A stretch of 64,000 bases of DNA from Cyprinodon diabolis (Eukaryota > Chordata > Actinopteri > Cyprinodontiformes > Cyprinodontidae). Below, piece after piece: positions 44,933 through 57,266 of the stretch; positions within the stretch are counted from its first letter, which is position 1; the number at the start of each line of letters is the position of its first letter. Below the pieces are notes generated by a model, which did not search any database, had not been told where the DNA came from, and saw nothing but the letters and a program-made list of their open reading frames with translations. Location of the stretch: positions 2,003,710 to 2,067,709 of the forward strand of contig CM060065.1 of the NCBI GenBank assembly GCA_030533445.1. Reading direction: 5' to 3'. A program made the translations under genes and the position numbers.

Positions 44933-45303
44933 TAAAAAGCTCCTCAGTGGCAAGGCCCCAGGGGTGGATGAGATTCACCCTGAGTACCTTAAGGCTCTGG
45001 ATGTGGGGCTGTGTTGGTTAACGCGACTCTACAGCATTGTGTGGTCATCAGGGGCAGTTAACCTGGATTGACAGACTGGGGTGGTGGTCCCTCTATTTAA
45101 AAAAGGGGAGCAGAGGGTGTTTTCCAGCTACAGAGGAATTGCACTCTTAAGCCTCCCTGGTAAGGTCTATCCGGGGTTCTGGAAAGGAGGGTCCGTCAGA
45201 CAGTCGAAGATGGATTCAAGAGAAGCAGTGTGGTTTTCGTCCTGGCCGTAGAACACTGGATCAGCTCTACACCCTCAGCAGGATCCTGGAGGGTGCATGA
45301 AAG
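44933..45303 (+). mobile_element. LINE reverse-transcriptase fragment (RTE/I-like)
   Basis: In shifting frames it reads VVKKLLSGKAPGVDEIHPEY, then GVVVPLFKKGEQRVFSSYRG, IALLSLPGK, and CGFRPGRRTLDQLYTLSRIL. These are the first reverse-transcriptase blocks of a LINE with 'NYRGI' and 'QCGFRPGR' style motifs, different from the L2-type copies in this window. It stops before the catalytic DD motif and is broken by frameshifts and stops. The right end abuts the TA tract. Confidence 0.75.
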
Positions 45304-45305
45304 TT

Positions 45306-45312
45306 TTTATAC

Positions 45313-45377
<65 letters not shown>

Positions 45378-45378
45378 A
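45306..45378. repeat. (TA)n microsatellite
   Basis: TA run with a few TAC interruptions at its left end, directly after the LINE fragment. Confidence 0.95.
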
Positions 45379-47639
45379 AACTTAAACTGTTATAACCTCT
45401 TGTTTTTGTTGCCAAATGAAAATTTCACCTACCATATAATATCACCAAATTTAAAAGGCTTTGATAATCACTACCAGTTTTATAAAAATGACATTTATCA
45501 ACCAGAATCATGAAAGAGATTTAAGGAAAGTATCTCTCAGCATTTTCACAATCATTGTGCTACGGATTTTTGTGTAAAATCCCATATATAACTGCCTTTG
45601 ATAAAAAGATGTAGGAATTTATTTGACTGTGCAATCAATAAAGTATATATTTAGATTTCATTTTAGGGGGACAATATTTATGAAGACTTAAAACAGATAA
45701 AGTATAGTGTGAATGAAGTTGTCCATAGCTGGACGCAATAAATTATTCAGGTGAGAAACTGTAATTAACAAAGTATTTAGAATAGTTCTGTAAATGCCTG
45801 GCATAACTCATAACAGCCAAAGTAAATATGAGAGAAGTTGTCCATAATTGAAACACTTCTTTGGGAAGAAGAAATAAGCATAACTTTGCAAATAACTTCA
45901 ATAGATTCACATTATATTATGGCAAGTCCAGTAGGCTAAAATCAAAGCAAACCAAACTTTGTCTCAGTGTTTGTGAATCTGTTGTGACATCTATTCAGAG
46001 GCCCATGTATTGTCTATCATTGCATCATGTTTACTCCTATTCCTTAAGAACATAACTTTAGATTCAAGACTGCCATCTAGTGACAAGAATCATGCAGACA
46101 TATTAGAGACGTCTGGATGAAGCTGTTGGAGAAATTGAAACATTCCACAGCCTCATTTTTAAAAGAAATATCACAATAACCATCAGTTATTAGAAGATAG
46201 ATAATATTGCACAGATAAAATCTGACCTCAGAACTGGACAATCAGCAGGTAGTTAACGTATCAAAGAAATGAATGTGATATAAGAAAAGGGTTTTTTTCT
46301 GATTCTCTGGTTGTTCATCAAGAAGAAATCAAGCAGCTACATCGAGTTAAATAAAAAGGCTAATCAGCAGCTAAGAAAGGAGAAGCAAACAAATAGTTTG
46401 TGGCAACATTGTAGAGATTCTGTCCATCAACCTGTAAGAAAATGTCATGCAGACAGAAGATACTCTTGCTGTCCGACTGTCAGTAGGATTTCATAAACGG
46501 TGGTTCATTAAAAATGTGGCTTATTGCTTTGGTGTTGGTGGATAAATGGGAATTCATCTTCCAGCTTATTTATTTTGAATGAACACAGAAAATGAGCTAT
46601 AGTGGCAGAAATGTCTTCTATCAAAAAGCAGCGGGTTTAACAAAGCCAAAAGCTATTTAAATGAAGCGTTGCAGACGGAGCGTGAGGGTGCATTTTGGTG
46701 AATGGTGATATTTGCTCAGATTACAGTTTAACTTGTGTGTAAATTGAAGGGAGACCAGCGGAAGCTCAGGCCAGAATGTGATAAGAGCGGAAAGAAGCCT
46801 GTTGTTGGAGTGTGGAATGACCCCCTCTCAGCACACAACTGAGATTCCAACCAATCTGTAGACTTTAACCTGTTAACAAATAACAAATGTGCAATTTTGC
46901 TTGGTTGGGAAGTATTTTGTAACATAATTATGCAACGTGATCCTCAGCAGAAGAGACAATTTCAATAGGCAGACACCCTGAAGGTTGTTCATCTTTACCA
47001 TATGAAAGGAGAAGCCTTTTTCAGGAAGGGAATGTCGTCTGGTCAGTCGCCCCACTTCATCCTTCAGTCACTCTCACCACATGCTTTACTCATCAACATA
47101 CTTTTCTCAATTTAAATTTTGTTTTTGTAACCTAATTTTAGGTCAGTTCCTCCATTTTACAGTTTTTTTCTTTAATTTATTTAATGCCCTTCTTACTTTC
47201 TTTTTGTAAAATTTTATAGCTTTTAGTTATGAGTTACTAATTTCCTGTAAGAGTTTAGAGTGTTGTTTCTTTAAAAGCACCATTAAAATTAATTCTTATA
47301 GCTTAGTATAGTATAAGTGTAAAATATAATACAGTCTTAATATGTTTAGTATCAGGTTTAAACTCTGTCTTTTGCCTTCTAATTTTATCCTGTTTCTCTC
47401 TTACAAACAGTTTTTTTTTCTTTTTCAAAATCTGTAAATCTTCTTACCTTCTTAGCCTCTAATGTTCTCCTCATATTGGTTTATCTTATCTTCAACATGT
47501 TTGTATTGCAACATTAAAAGAACCTCCTTGAGGAAAACAGGAAAAGTGATTTTCTTAGCTTAAAATCAAACATTTCTCCTTGGGTAGTTAACAGTTCCCT
47601 GGAACCTTGCCTTTGTCCTAGTGCTTTAGAACTGCAAAA
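45379..47639. other. No recognised gene, about 2.3 kb
   Basis: AT-rich sequence without transposon ends or family-like frames. It may be genuine single-copy intergenic DNA and is a good place to test for conserved non-coding elements. Confidence 0.45.
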
Positions 47640-48660
47640 CTTTTTTTTAATCTACAGGTAATTTAACTCTGCCCGATATGCACACCAATCCTCTGGTGCC
47701 GACCTGGATAACTAGATTACCGACGTCTCAGTAAAGTTAAGTACCTTCTGGAGGCACCTACAACCTGCCTCTCACCCTTAGAGAGAGCCTCACGTTCCTA
47801 TGCGAGGTCTTTTGGTTCACAGGTGGAAAAAAAACTGAATTGCCTTTCGTGTCCCCAAAAGAAAAGTTATCTTTTATTTTGTATGAATATTCTTTAGTAT
47901 TATACTAATTTTAGTTCATTAAAATGATTAAACTATTATTCTTCAATTTAGTTTTTTTTTTTTTTTGTCAGATTACATTTATTAATTATTTGATTATTTT
48001 TAATGGAGAAGAAGAGGACTTTGTTTGAGCTAATTTTCCAGTATTTGATTTCTAATAATCTTTAAATCTGTTAACAACCTGTTGTTTTGTAATTTAGTTT
48101 ATGAAATTTAATTTAAACTGTGCCGACAAAAGATTCGTCTCACAGTCTCAAACAGAATGGTTGGCTTTGATCCTCCTCCTGACCTCCAGGGACCTCGATG
48201 TCAGAAGTCCTCACTCCCTTAACCTTCTAACAGGGTATTGAGGCTGGAAGGCCGCTTCCTCCAGGTGGTTCCTGACACTTCTGACAATCGCTGTCCTCAG
48301 AAAAAATCAGTCGTAGGAGAATCCTGCATTGACAACGCCAAATTGTGGTGGGAAAAAAGTATTCAACTATTCACCTTAGTTAAATACACAGAGATGGATG
48401 GATTTCACTCAGTCGGCACATTTATTCATATCTTTGCAAAAAGAGAACAGTTCATCATACTTATTGCACGGTAATCAGCCCTGTTCTGCCTGAGCAGCAT
48501 TTGTTCCTCCTTATTTACAACAATGGAAAGCAGTCAAAGTCAAAACAAATTACAGACACTTTGGTTAAACTGTAACATGTTATGAATAAACCTTGAGAAA
48601 GAATCTGGCTTTTTATAGGAAGAAGCTATGTCTGGTCTACAAACACCCTCACACAGAGAA
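47640..48660 (-). repeat. LTR-retroelement 5' region remnant, minus orientation
   Basis: Read in reverse: CCTATAAAAAGCC (near 48610) is a TATA box, AAATAAATG... gives an AATAAA signal (near 48419), and the LTR-like block ends in CCCACCACA at about 48350. It is followed by ATTTGGCGTTGTC, which is placed and worded like a primer-binding site (TGG...). About 700 bases of leader-like sequence follow down to 47640. No gag, pol or env frame is present. It could be an endogenous retrovirus or a Gypsy-type element; I cannot separate them. Confidence 0.4.
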
Positions 48661-48978
48661 CTGTGTGTCCTTGAAAGTGAAACAGACTGAGTGAAAAATT
48701 TTATAGTGACTCAATTGGAAATACTGGTAATAATAATCATATTATCTAATAATAATAATACTGATGATAACATTATTAATAAATAAATTATAAAAGTGAC
48801 AGAGGATATAGATAACAGGATTTAATTCCTATATTAAGATGAATGGTGGAAGCTTTAAATGATCAATTCTTAATGAATCCATAGCTCAGATATATCTGGA
48901 GGTTATATTGATTGAAATTTTTATGTTGTTGTTTCTTCAACAGAACATATATTATTTGTTCTGATCTGTTCTGGCCAA
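48661..48978. other. No recognised gene
   Basis: AT-rich sequence with an AAT/AATA-rich patch at about 48728-48785. Confidence 0.45.
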
Positions 48979-49015
48979 ATTTATTATTAGTCCTCCAAAA
49001 CCCTGACCACCCAGG

Positions 49016-49500
49016 GTGCAGACCAGGAAGCAGAGTCATAGTTTAACAGACCTCTCTGCAGCTTCTCTACTGTTACCCACTCTTTACTCCATTCAGACAG
49101 TGTCTTGCCCACGACCAAAATCTAATAAATTAGCAAAGATTCCCAAAGGAGTAAATCATGATAATCTAATTAAAATCAAAATAACTCCAATTGGGGAAAA
49201 AGTTAAAACGATTAAATGCGGTCTGTTTAACATAAGATCTCTTTCCTCTAAAAGTCTGCTAGTTAATGACTTGATTTGTGATAATCACATTGACTTGTGT
49301 TGCCTTACAGAAACCTGGCTGCAGCAAGAGGATTATGTGAGCATAAATGAGGCAACTCCTTCAAGTTATTTAAATTTTCACATCCCCAGAAGTTCTGGGC
49401 GAGGAGGAGGAGTAGCAACAATCTTCCAGTCTGACTTACTGATTACTCCCAAGACAGTTAATACTTACAACTCTTTTGAACATTTAACCCTTAATTTCAA
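49016..49500 (+). pseudogene. L2 endonuclease domain, N-terminal part
   Basis: The frame contains [20 protein letters not shown], then [20 protein letters not shown] and [21 protein letters not shown]-x-R-S-L and L-T-E-T-W-L are the first two active-site blocks of AP-like LINE endonucleases. The GDFN and SDH blocks that should follow are missing because the inverted tail begins at about 49497. The same region is present, in decayed but fuller form, at 20160-20890. Confidence 0.75.
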
Positions 49501-49975
49501 TTCAATTTCAATTCAGGAAATTTATATAGCGCCAAATTCACAACACATGTCATCTCAAGGCACTTTACAGTTCAACCAGATCATCCAGTCAAATTGATAC
49601 AAAGTTTTCTATCTAAGGAAAACCAGTTGATTGCATCGACTCATTGACTCAAATACAATCCCTCACACTAAGCATGCTTGTAGCGACAGTGGAGAGGAAA
49701 AACTCCCTTTTAAAGAAGAAACCTCCAGCAGAACCAGGCTCAGTGTGAGCGGCCATCTGCTGAGGCCCACTGGGGTTCAAGGAGACAGAAGCAGCTGTAA
49801 AAGCAGCTGTAAAAGGCGGCCCCGTCCAGGAAACACACAGCCAGGCAGACGAGCTCCAAGGCAGCTCCCATGTCAGAGGACGAAGAGAGCACATCCACTC
49901 AGTCACGGTCAGAGAAACAGTACAACACTTGAAGACAGGCCGATCTCCAACATCTATAAACAAGGGAGTTGACGG
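49497..49975 (-). mobile_element. Inverted L2 3' tail inside the L2 element
   Basis: It reads as the reverse complement of about 52450-52975: 'tttatatagcgccaaattcacaacacatgtcatc', 'tccctcacactaagcatgctt' and 'ggcccactggggttcaagg' all match in reverse order. It replaces roughly the C-terminal half of the endonuclease domain. It is either a nested, 5'-truncated insertion of a related copy with a deletion, or a rearrangement of the element itself. Confidence 0.85.
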
Positions 49976-50089
49976 AGGATTACTTTAACAGAATTCTCCT
50001 CCCCCAAAAGAAGGTTCAATTTTAGTAGATCTTTATCAGATAGTGCAGTTATAAATGTTAAAAAATCTGCTTCACTTTCTCTCTCCTCT

Positions 50090-51972
50090 GTGTCGCTGAG
50101 CAGTGCTGCAGAGTGCAAAAGCATAGCTTATTCCCCTTCCCAGGTTGATGATTTTGTTGATGGGGTTGCTAGTTCTCTGCGTACTGCCTTAGACAATGCA
50201 GCTCCCTTGAAAATGAAAACCGTTAAAAATAGAAAGCTGGCTCCTTGGTTTAATGCAGAGCTGCGCATTCTGAAGCAAAATGCTAGGAAACTGGAGAGAA
50301 AATATCGCTCCACAGGCCTGCAGGAATCCTACCTCGTCTGGAAAAATAGTTTACTGCTGTATAAGAGGACCCTTTGTAAAGCAAGAGCAGCATACTTCTC
50401 CTCATTAATAGAGGAGAATAAGAATAATCCTAGATTTCTTTTAACACAGTTGCCAAACTCACCCAGAGCCATAGCTCTGTTGAACCGTCCATTCCACCTG
50501 CTCTTAGCAGCAATGATTTATGGGATTCTTTAAAAATAAGATTGATCTTATTAAAAAATGGATCATTAGCACTCCTCTATCTGCGGTTGGTTTATCTCTG
50601 AAAGGTGGGGCAGCATCTGAGGTAGTCATGGAATCTGAACCGGGTTTAGACTGCTTTGATCCAGTTGAACTTTCTGAATTAGCAAAATTATTGTCTTCAT
50701 CTAAGCTTCAACTTGTATGTTAGATCCAGATCTACCTGGTTATTTAAGGAGGTATTCCCTTTGATCTCCTCCTCCATTTTAGATGTGATTAATCTATCTC
50801 TGTTACAGGGATATGTACCAAAGGCTTTTAAGGTTGCTGGAATTAAACCTCTGCTTAAGAAACCGTCTCTTGACCCAGATGACTTGGTCAATTATAGACC
50901 TATATCCAATCTTCCTTTCTTATCTAAAATTCTTGAGAGAGTAGTTGCCAAACAAGTTTGCGATCACTTACACCATAATGAACTTTTTGAAGAGTTTCAG
51001 TCTGGCTTTAGAGCTCATCATAGCACTGAAACAGCTCTGGTGAAAGTCACTAATGATATTCTCATGGCCTCAGATAATGGACTTGTATCTGTGCTCGTCC
51101 TGTTGGATCTCAGTGCTGCATTTGATACAGTTGATCATAATATTCTTTTAGAAAGACTTGAATATTTTGTTGGAATTAAAGGAACAGCACTAGACTGGTT
51201 TAAATCTGATCTATCTCATCGAATTCAGTTTGTTCATGTTAATGATAGATCTTCAACACGCTCAAAGGTTACCTGTGGAGTACCACAGGGATCGGTGCTA
51301 GGACCAATTCTCTTTACTTTATACATGCTTCCAATCGGTAGAGTTATTAGACAGCATGGGATTAATTTCACTGTTATGCTGATGATACCCAGCTATATCT
51401 GTCTATAATCCAGATGAAGCTAACCCATTACATAGATTACAGGCATGTCTGAAGACATAAAAACCTGGATGACTCTTAACTTTCTGCTTCTGAATGCAGA
51501 CAAAACAGAAGTTATAGTCTTTGGACCAGAGTCTCTGAAAAAGAAGCTGATTAGTCAGTCACTTCATTTGGATGGGATTAAACTGATTTCAGATAATAAA
51601 GTAAAAAATCTTGGTGTTGTTTTTGATCAGGACCTGTCATTTAAATCCCAGATCAAAGAGGTTTCTAGAATTTCCTTCTTTCATCTGAGGAACATTGCAA
51701 AAATGAGAAATCTCCTGTCCAGGGGTGATGCTGAGAAACTAGTCCATGCATTTGTTACTTCAAGGCTGGACTATTGTAATTCTTTACTATCAGGAAGTCC
51801 ACACACTGTAGTTAAAAGCCTTCAGCTGATCCAAAATGCTGCAGCCAGAGTTCTGATGAAAATGAAAAAGAGAGATCATATCTCTCCTATCCTGGCTTCT
51901 CTTCATTGGCTTCCTGTTAAATCCAGAATAGAATTTAAAATCCTCCTTCTCACATACAGTATAAAGCCTTAA
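50090..51972 (+). pseudogene. L2 reverse transcriptase region, frameshifted
   Basis: The sections in order are: a connecting domain (FVDGVASSLRTALDNAAPLK and WFNAELRILKQNARKLERKY); reverse-transcriptase blocks [51 protein letters not shown] and [13 protein letters not shown]; then [11 protein letters not shown], the catalytic motif, at 51372-51404 in a shifted frame; then FLLLNADKTEVIVFGP and [12 protein letters not shown] near the C-terminus. The frames break near 50520, near 51365 (one-base shift before YADD) and at about 51960 (a 4-base 'cagt' insertion relative to 63168). All catalytic motifs are still recognisable, so loss is recent, but no single protein can be made. Confidence 0.85.
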
Positions 51973-52980
51973 ATGGCCAAGCTCCATCTGATATCAGAGA
52001 TCTGATTTTTCCTTATGTTCCTAACAGAGCACTTCGCTCTAAATCTGCAGGTTTACTAGTGGTTCCTAGAATTTCTAAAAGTAGAATGTGAGGCAGATCT
52101 TTTAGTTATCAGGCTCCTCTCCTGTGGAACCAACTACCAGTTTTAGTCCGTGAGGCAGATACCCTGTCTACTTTTAAGGCTAGACTTAAAACATTCCTTT
52201 TTGATAAAGCTTCTAGTTAGAGTGGCTCAGGTTATCCTGATCTATCTCTATAGTTCTGCTGCTATAGGCTTAGACTGCTGGAGGACATAGGGACCCCTTT
52301 TTCATCATTCTGCTTCATTCTATCTCTATTCTCCCACTCTGCAGAATCTGTCAGTTCAATCTCTAACGTTCTGCTCTCTCTGCTTTTTCTCATAGTAGCT
52401 TCTTCTGGTCTGTTCCTGTTTGGCTGTGACTCCATCCTGGAGAGAAATATCAGCTGTGCTGCTGCCATCAACACCTTTGTTTCTAGATGTTGGAGCTTGG
52501 CCTGTTTTCCAGTGTAGTCCTGTTTCTCTGACTGTGACTAACTGGATGTGCTCTCTTCATCCTCTGACATGTGAGCTGGCTCGGAGCTCGTCTGCCTGGC
52601 TGTGTGTTTCCTGGACGGGGCCGCCTGTGGAGCTGGTTGACAGTTGCCTTTTGTATCTCTGCTTCTTTTTCTATGTCTGCTTCTGTCTCCTTGAACCCCA
52701 GTGGGCCTCAGCAGATGGCTGCTCACACTGAGCCTGGTTCTGCTGGAGGTTTCTTCCTGTTCAAAGGGAGTTTTTCCTCTCCACTGTCGCTACAAGCATG
52801 CTTAGTGTGAGGGATTGCTGAAGAGTCAATGAGTTGATGTAATCAGCTGGTTTTCCTTAAATAGAAAACTTTGAATCAATTTAGCTGTATGATCTGGTTG
52901 AACTGTAAAATGCCTTGAGATGACGTGTTGTGAATTTGCGCTATATAAATAAACTGAATTCAATTTAATTATAGTAATAG

Positions 52981-53160
52981 ATTCAACCTTAAACCTCTAT
53001 TCTACAGAGAAAGAATCAGGAGAATCAAAACTCTCCTGTTTTTATTTAAAAAAAACAGATAATAATCAATAAAATAGAATAGAATAGATTAAAAAATCCC
53101 TTTATTGTCCCACAAAGGGTGAAATTGTTGTGTTACAGCAGCAAAAGTGGTCACACTGTT
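52981..53160 (-). repeat. (AATAG)n and retrotransposon tail, minus orientation
   Basis: 'aatagaatagaatagatt' followed by 'cctttattgtcccacaaaggg' is the reverse of the tail at 40500-40555. No body of an element is recognisable beyond 53150. Confidence 0.5.
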
Positions 53161-53640
53161 GTAGTCTTGGCGCTGATGCCTAGTTTAATCATTTACTCTT
53201 TCACCTGTTTAATTGGCTCAGTTGTTCATTATCATTCATCTTGTCCACCTGGTTCCTGCTGCTGTATATGCTGCCCGTTTGCCTGCCATCAGTGCCAGAT
53301 TATCCAAGCTGTTGCTCAGAGTAACTCTTGCATTTGTATAGTATTCTGATTTACTGATCCTGACCTGTTTCTGCCTTTAGGACTCCTGAGTTTTTGATTT
53401 TCCCCTGTTCGGTCTGCTAGTTATGTCCTTTCTGGGCTCATTCTAGGATTATGCCGGTTTACCGAACTTGGACTTTTCTTCTGACCTTGGCTTGGATTTT
53501 CCTTTAGTACCTCCACGGCTCTCTGATCTTCTGGTCTGGTAACCTGGTTTGGCTTTGACTCTGGACGTAAGCTTTGGACAAGTCTCCCGTTTGAATTCTA
53601 CTTTTTCCTCCAGGATCGAACTGAACTCAGAACCAGGTTA
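53161..53640 (+). repeat. LTR-like repeat, related to family A, plus orientation
   Basis: 'tttcacctgtttaattgg', 'cctgaccTgtttctgcctttagg', 'ttttcccctgttcggtctgc' and 'ggcttggattttcc' follow the same order as the reverse complement of the family A copies, but more diverged. Ends are not clear. Confidence 0.45.
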
Positions 53641-54333
53641 GTGACTTTAGCTCATAGTCATGGCCATTCTTAGATTCTAAAGCACCATTTACATTACCCT
53701 TTTGAAACCGTGCTGAGATCGGTCCGAGCACGGTAACCGAGATAACTGTTGAGTGTAAATGGCAGGCAAACTGAAGCGGACCGCACCAGACACAACCAAA
53801 CCTAAACTGGTACTAGCACATCAGTAGGGGTTGCACGGCACGGTTAACTGACCCAAGCTCGCCACAGATCATTTTTCAGAGGGTAGTGGAAATTGGGCTT
53901 AAGTCACTAACCTGAGTTTCTATTTATACAGAGTATCCTGTGTATCCGCCCCAGCTGACGAGCAGCCGAGCAGTTTATGATTAAACAATTACTTGTTTTG
54001 AAATTATCCCGATCTGTCCCTTGAATATTGGGTCCAAGGTTCTGAGCTTCTGATACACAAATAGACCTAAAAAAAGTGTATAAAAAATAACATAACAACT
54101 TTCAGAGTTAAATAAAAATAAACAAATGAAAATATCTGCCATTATTTTGGTGGTATTTTAATGCTGAAGTTCTTTCCAGATGGTGTAGAATCTTTAGCAG
54201 GTGGTTCTATGCATTAATACATCAGGTGGTTTCTGAAAGTTAAAAGGTCATTTAAAATTACTCTGAAAATATACAGAAATGCAATTAAATAAGAACATTT
54301 TATTTTTATTTTTGAATAGTTAAATATTTTTAA
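53641..54333. other. No recognised gene
   Basis: A GC-richer stretch near 53690-53880 ('cggtccgagcacggtaaccgag', 'gcacggcacggtt') looks like a decayed DNA-transposon interior but has no ends that I can define. Confidence 0.4.
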
Positions 54334-54466
54334 CAGTGAGTACTTTAATACTTTAAATTGAGTATATGCTTGTCTGAGTAACTTTTATTTTTAGTTGAGT
54401 GAAATTTGACTATGAATATCAATACTTTCACTTAAGTACTGCTGCTGAGTACTTTGTGCACCACTG
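54334..54466 (-). mobile_element. hAT-like element end, second copy
   Basis: It matches 8938-9070 closely along its whole length ('gtgagtactt', 'tgagtaacttttatt', 'atttgactatgaatatcaatactt', 'actttgt.caccactg'). The terminus in reverse is CAGTGGTGCACAAAG. No left end is visible. Confidence 0.65.
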
Positions 54467-56087
54467 CAAATAATCTATATATTTTTGATATTTATACCAT
54501 GATAACCATGTACATTCTTGTTAAATAAGATTTCACAAATAATATCTTAACCTCTGAAAAAAGTAAACTATAGCTTTTTTATTTTATAAATGTAAAAATA
54601 AGAATGTAAAGATAAGAAGAAAAAAATTGCAATTACACAGCAAGAGAAGCGGCAGCATTTGCTCTGCACCCTCACTGTGTTTACCATTACAATTATATAA
54701 TTCATACAAAACAAATAAGTATATACTTTTTTTTTAAGCTATTAATTCTGATACTAAAATCAATATACTACAGACTGCTCAATGAAATGCATGAAAAGAA
54801 AAACAAAAAATAGTTTATTTTAAGCAAAATATAGTTTTTAAATATTGATTGTATTTTTCTTATTCTACTCTCATTTTTTATTAGATTGAAATGAAATGGG
54901 TTTGATGTCTTTCCTTTATTTGTAGATTAAGTCCATGTGCCAATCCTTCGCCACAAAAAACTTCCTTTACTTTTTTTAAAAGTCCTCATTATTTTCCTTT
55001 AGTTTTAAAAGGCTCTTGGTCTCAATGTGATAATCGCCAGGGAATCGCTCTTATAATTTTTTAACTCCGGCGTTAGTCTTCTGCTTTTCATCACTTGCTC
55101 ATTTTTTATAACTTTTTTAACTAAGCTATACAATCATCTTCCATTTCAAACTGATTAAAATACAGTTCACAGCAGTGCACTTAACTTTTACTTTTCTCTG
55201 AAATCAAGAGAATCAATCAATCGACCTTTGCGTTGGCTCACGTACGCCCCCCTTCAGTGCGTCAGAGTACTGCCCTGCCTCACCCTGTGCCTTTTCACTG
55301 CGGTTATATGTACCATCAGCTAAATATGCCACTAACAAGCATTTAATATAAATGGTTAAAGACATTACCCAGACTGTGGAACATCAGGGTATATTAACAT
55401 ATATGCAAACATAATGGTGACATGCAGTGATATGGCAACATGCATGCACCAATTACATGTATCACCCCAGTTTGTGACGGATTGTGCAATCAGAGGCCTA
55501 GCTCGTTGCTGCTGCACTTAGCGTTTCACCCTGATACCTGAACCGGAAATACGCCATTAAGATATTTTGTCTAAAAGAATGTTCGCAATTAGTCATACAA
55601 AGATCAGTTGAAAAATATTAATACTAATTTTATGTAACCCTAACCCTAATCTTTTTTTCTTGTCATATTGACAAATCAAACCGTAACTAAAACACTCAAA
55701 AAATAACAATAATCAGAACCAAAGAGCACAGAAAGGGCAGAATGATGACACACTCTGCTAAGAGGCATCAGAAAAATTAACAGGAATAGGTTCAACAAGC
55801 TGTAAATTGTTAATAATCTGGGTGAGACTAGCAAATCAGACATCATTTGGAGAGTCAGACCATTGCTTCACTGTGTGAGGAAAGGTGTTCTCAGCCTTTC
55901 AAAGTTTGCACTGATGAGCCAATTATCCCCTTATCAGGCCATTGTCCCATCAGACAGTATGTTCTTGGCAGGCCAGCTCCTACTGACCTAAAGGTTTTTA
56001 TCCTTGCCTCTCTAAATAGTTGTGTCAGGAAAAGGACAGATGGACCCAGAATTCAAGATATGACAGGCAGTGGGTGTCATGATCTGC
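54467..56087. other. No recognised gene; fragment of LTR family C
   Basis: Mostly AT-rich. 55690-55755 ('aagagcacagaaagggcagaatgatgaca') is the terminal piece of the family C LTR-like repeat. 'aaccctaaccctaatc' at 55636-55651 is too short to be telomeric. No coding region is supported. Confidence 0.45.
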
Positions 56088-57266
56088 TCTGATAGCTGGC
56101 CTTACTTGCTCATTTCACTCACCTGCCTAGTTTTGCCCAGTTCCTAATCATCTCTGATCTCATTCACCTGTAGGTTCTGCTTCATATTCCGTCCAGCCCA
56201 GCTATCAAGGCCAGATCGTTGTTTCACGTTTGTTTGCTGCTTGTTAGTTTATGCCCGTTAGTTTTTCTGTTTAGTTTATTCTATGGTTCATGTCCTGGTT
56301 CCCGGCGGCCAGTAGAGTGAGAGGGTTTTGGTGTTTGTCTCTTGTCCTCTGATCCTGTTCTGATCCCTCTCCGCAGAGCCCTCAGGGTTTAGGCTCGGAA
56401 CGTGGAGAAAAATTGCCAGAGTAGTCTTAGGAGGAGTTTTTTCAACTCACAAAACAAAAAGCACTCGTGGAGAATTTTCTTGTTTCAAAAAAGGGGTGTT
56501 TTCTTTACTTATAAAAAAATAACAGAAATATTCTCAGAGTTGACTTACAAAAAATTCAAATATAAAGTTAAGTGATGTGTGTGAAAAAACTGTTGCACCC
56601 CTCACTCCTTCAAACAATCAGATCCACCTCATCAGCTGCTTCTACTTGTTAATCTCAGCAGGAGGCGGACTGACAAGGAGGAGGGTCAAAGCCTCACCAA
56701 TACAAAAACAAATAAACAATAGCTCTACCATTCACATAACCTTAGATCTTTAACATTAATAATTTTGCAAAAAATAAATTAATCTAATTATTAAAAGGCT
56801 CCAACAGGTCAGTTTTATTCCCGTAAGCCTGGCTCCTAGGAGGAGACCAGTTAAAGTCCTGCTGAAATCCTGGTTCCACGTCTCTTCTCTTCTCATGTTC
56901 CCATTTGGGTGGAAACCTCTCATTGATCAGAGGTTTTCTGGATTCCTGAGCTGTTCCTGCGTGCCCTGTCTTCCCCTGACCTGGATCGGCTTCCTACAAC
57001 TTCTCAGGGGCTGCAGCATCAGGGACACTCTGGTTCTCAGCCTATTGGCTGGATGGCACCCCTTTCTAGGGAGATGGACTGAACTGTGAAACCAGGGAAT
57101 GTCAGTGATTGGGCGGCGCCATGTCCCCCTCCTGAAGCTGCCTCAAGGCACGGATCCACAGCAACGTGCCTCTGTTCTATGTTCTTATTTGTTTTAATAA
57201 ACATTTTGAACTTTCCTACTGCCTGTCTCACCTTAAATATTGGGTCCATCTTTCCCTTTCATGACA
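56088..57266 (+). repeat. LTR-like repeat family B, plus orientation
   Basis: It starts TGTCATGATCTGCTCTGATA and ends CTTTCATGACA. Near the right end, 'tttgttttaataaacattttgaac' carries AATAAA. Its left 330 bases match in reverse 57900-58242. The middle (about 56405-56820) is foreign: it includes 'acttataaaaaaataacag' and looks like another repeat inserted in minus orientation. Probably a solo LTR with an insertion. Confidence 0.5.

Larger units (their letters stand above)
48979..52980 (+). mobile_element. L2-type LINE, nearly full, rearranged
   Basis: About 4 kb in order: the end of the SGNH region (48979-49060), the endonuclease N-terminal part, an inverted copy of the element's own 3' tail (about 49497-49975) in place of the endonuclease C-terminal part, a connecting region (50090-50533), reverse transcriptase (50713-51410), the C-terminal domain (51445-52210) and a long 3' tail ending near an ATTTCAATT-type repeat. 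It is dead through frameshifts, including one right before the catalytic motif. Motifs and layout are L2-clade (Maui-like); the name is by resemblance. Confidence 0.85.

Noticed and set aside
55636..55651. Telomere-like CCCTAA repeats
   Set aside because: Only about two and a half units ('aaccctaaccctaatc'), well within chance.
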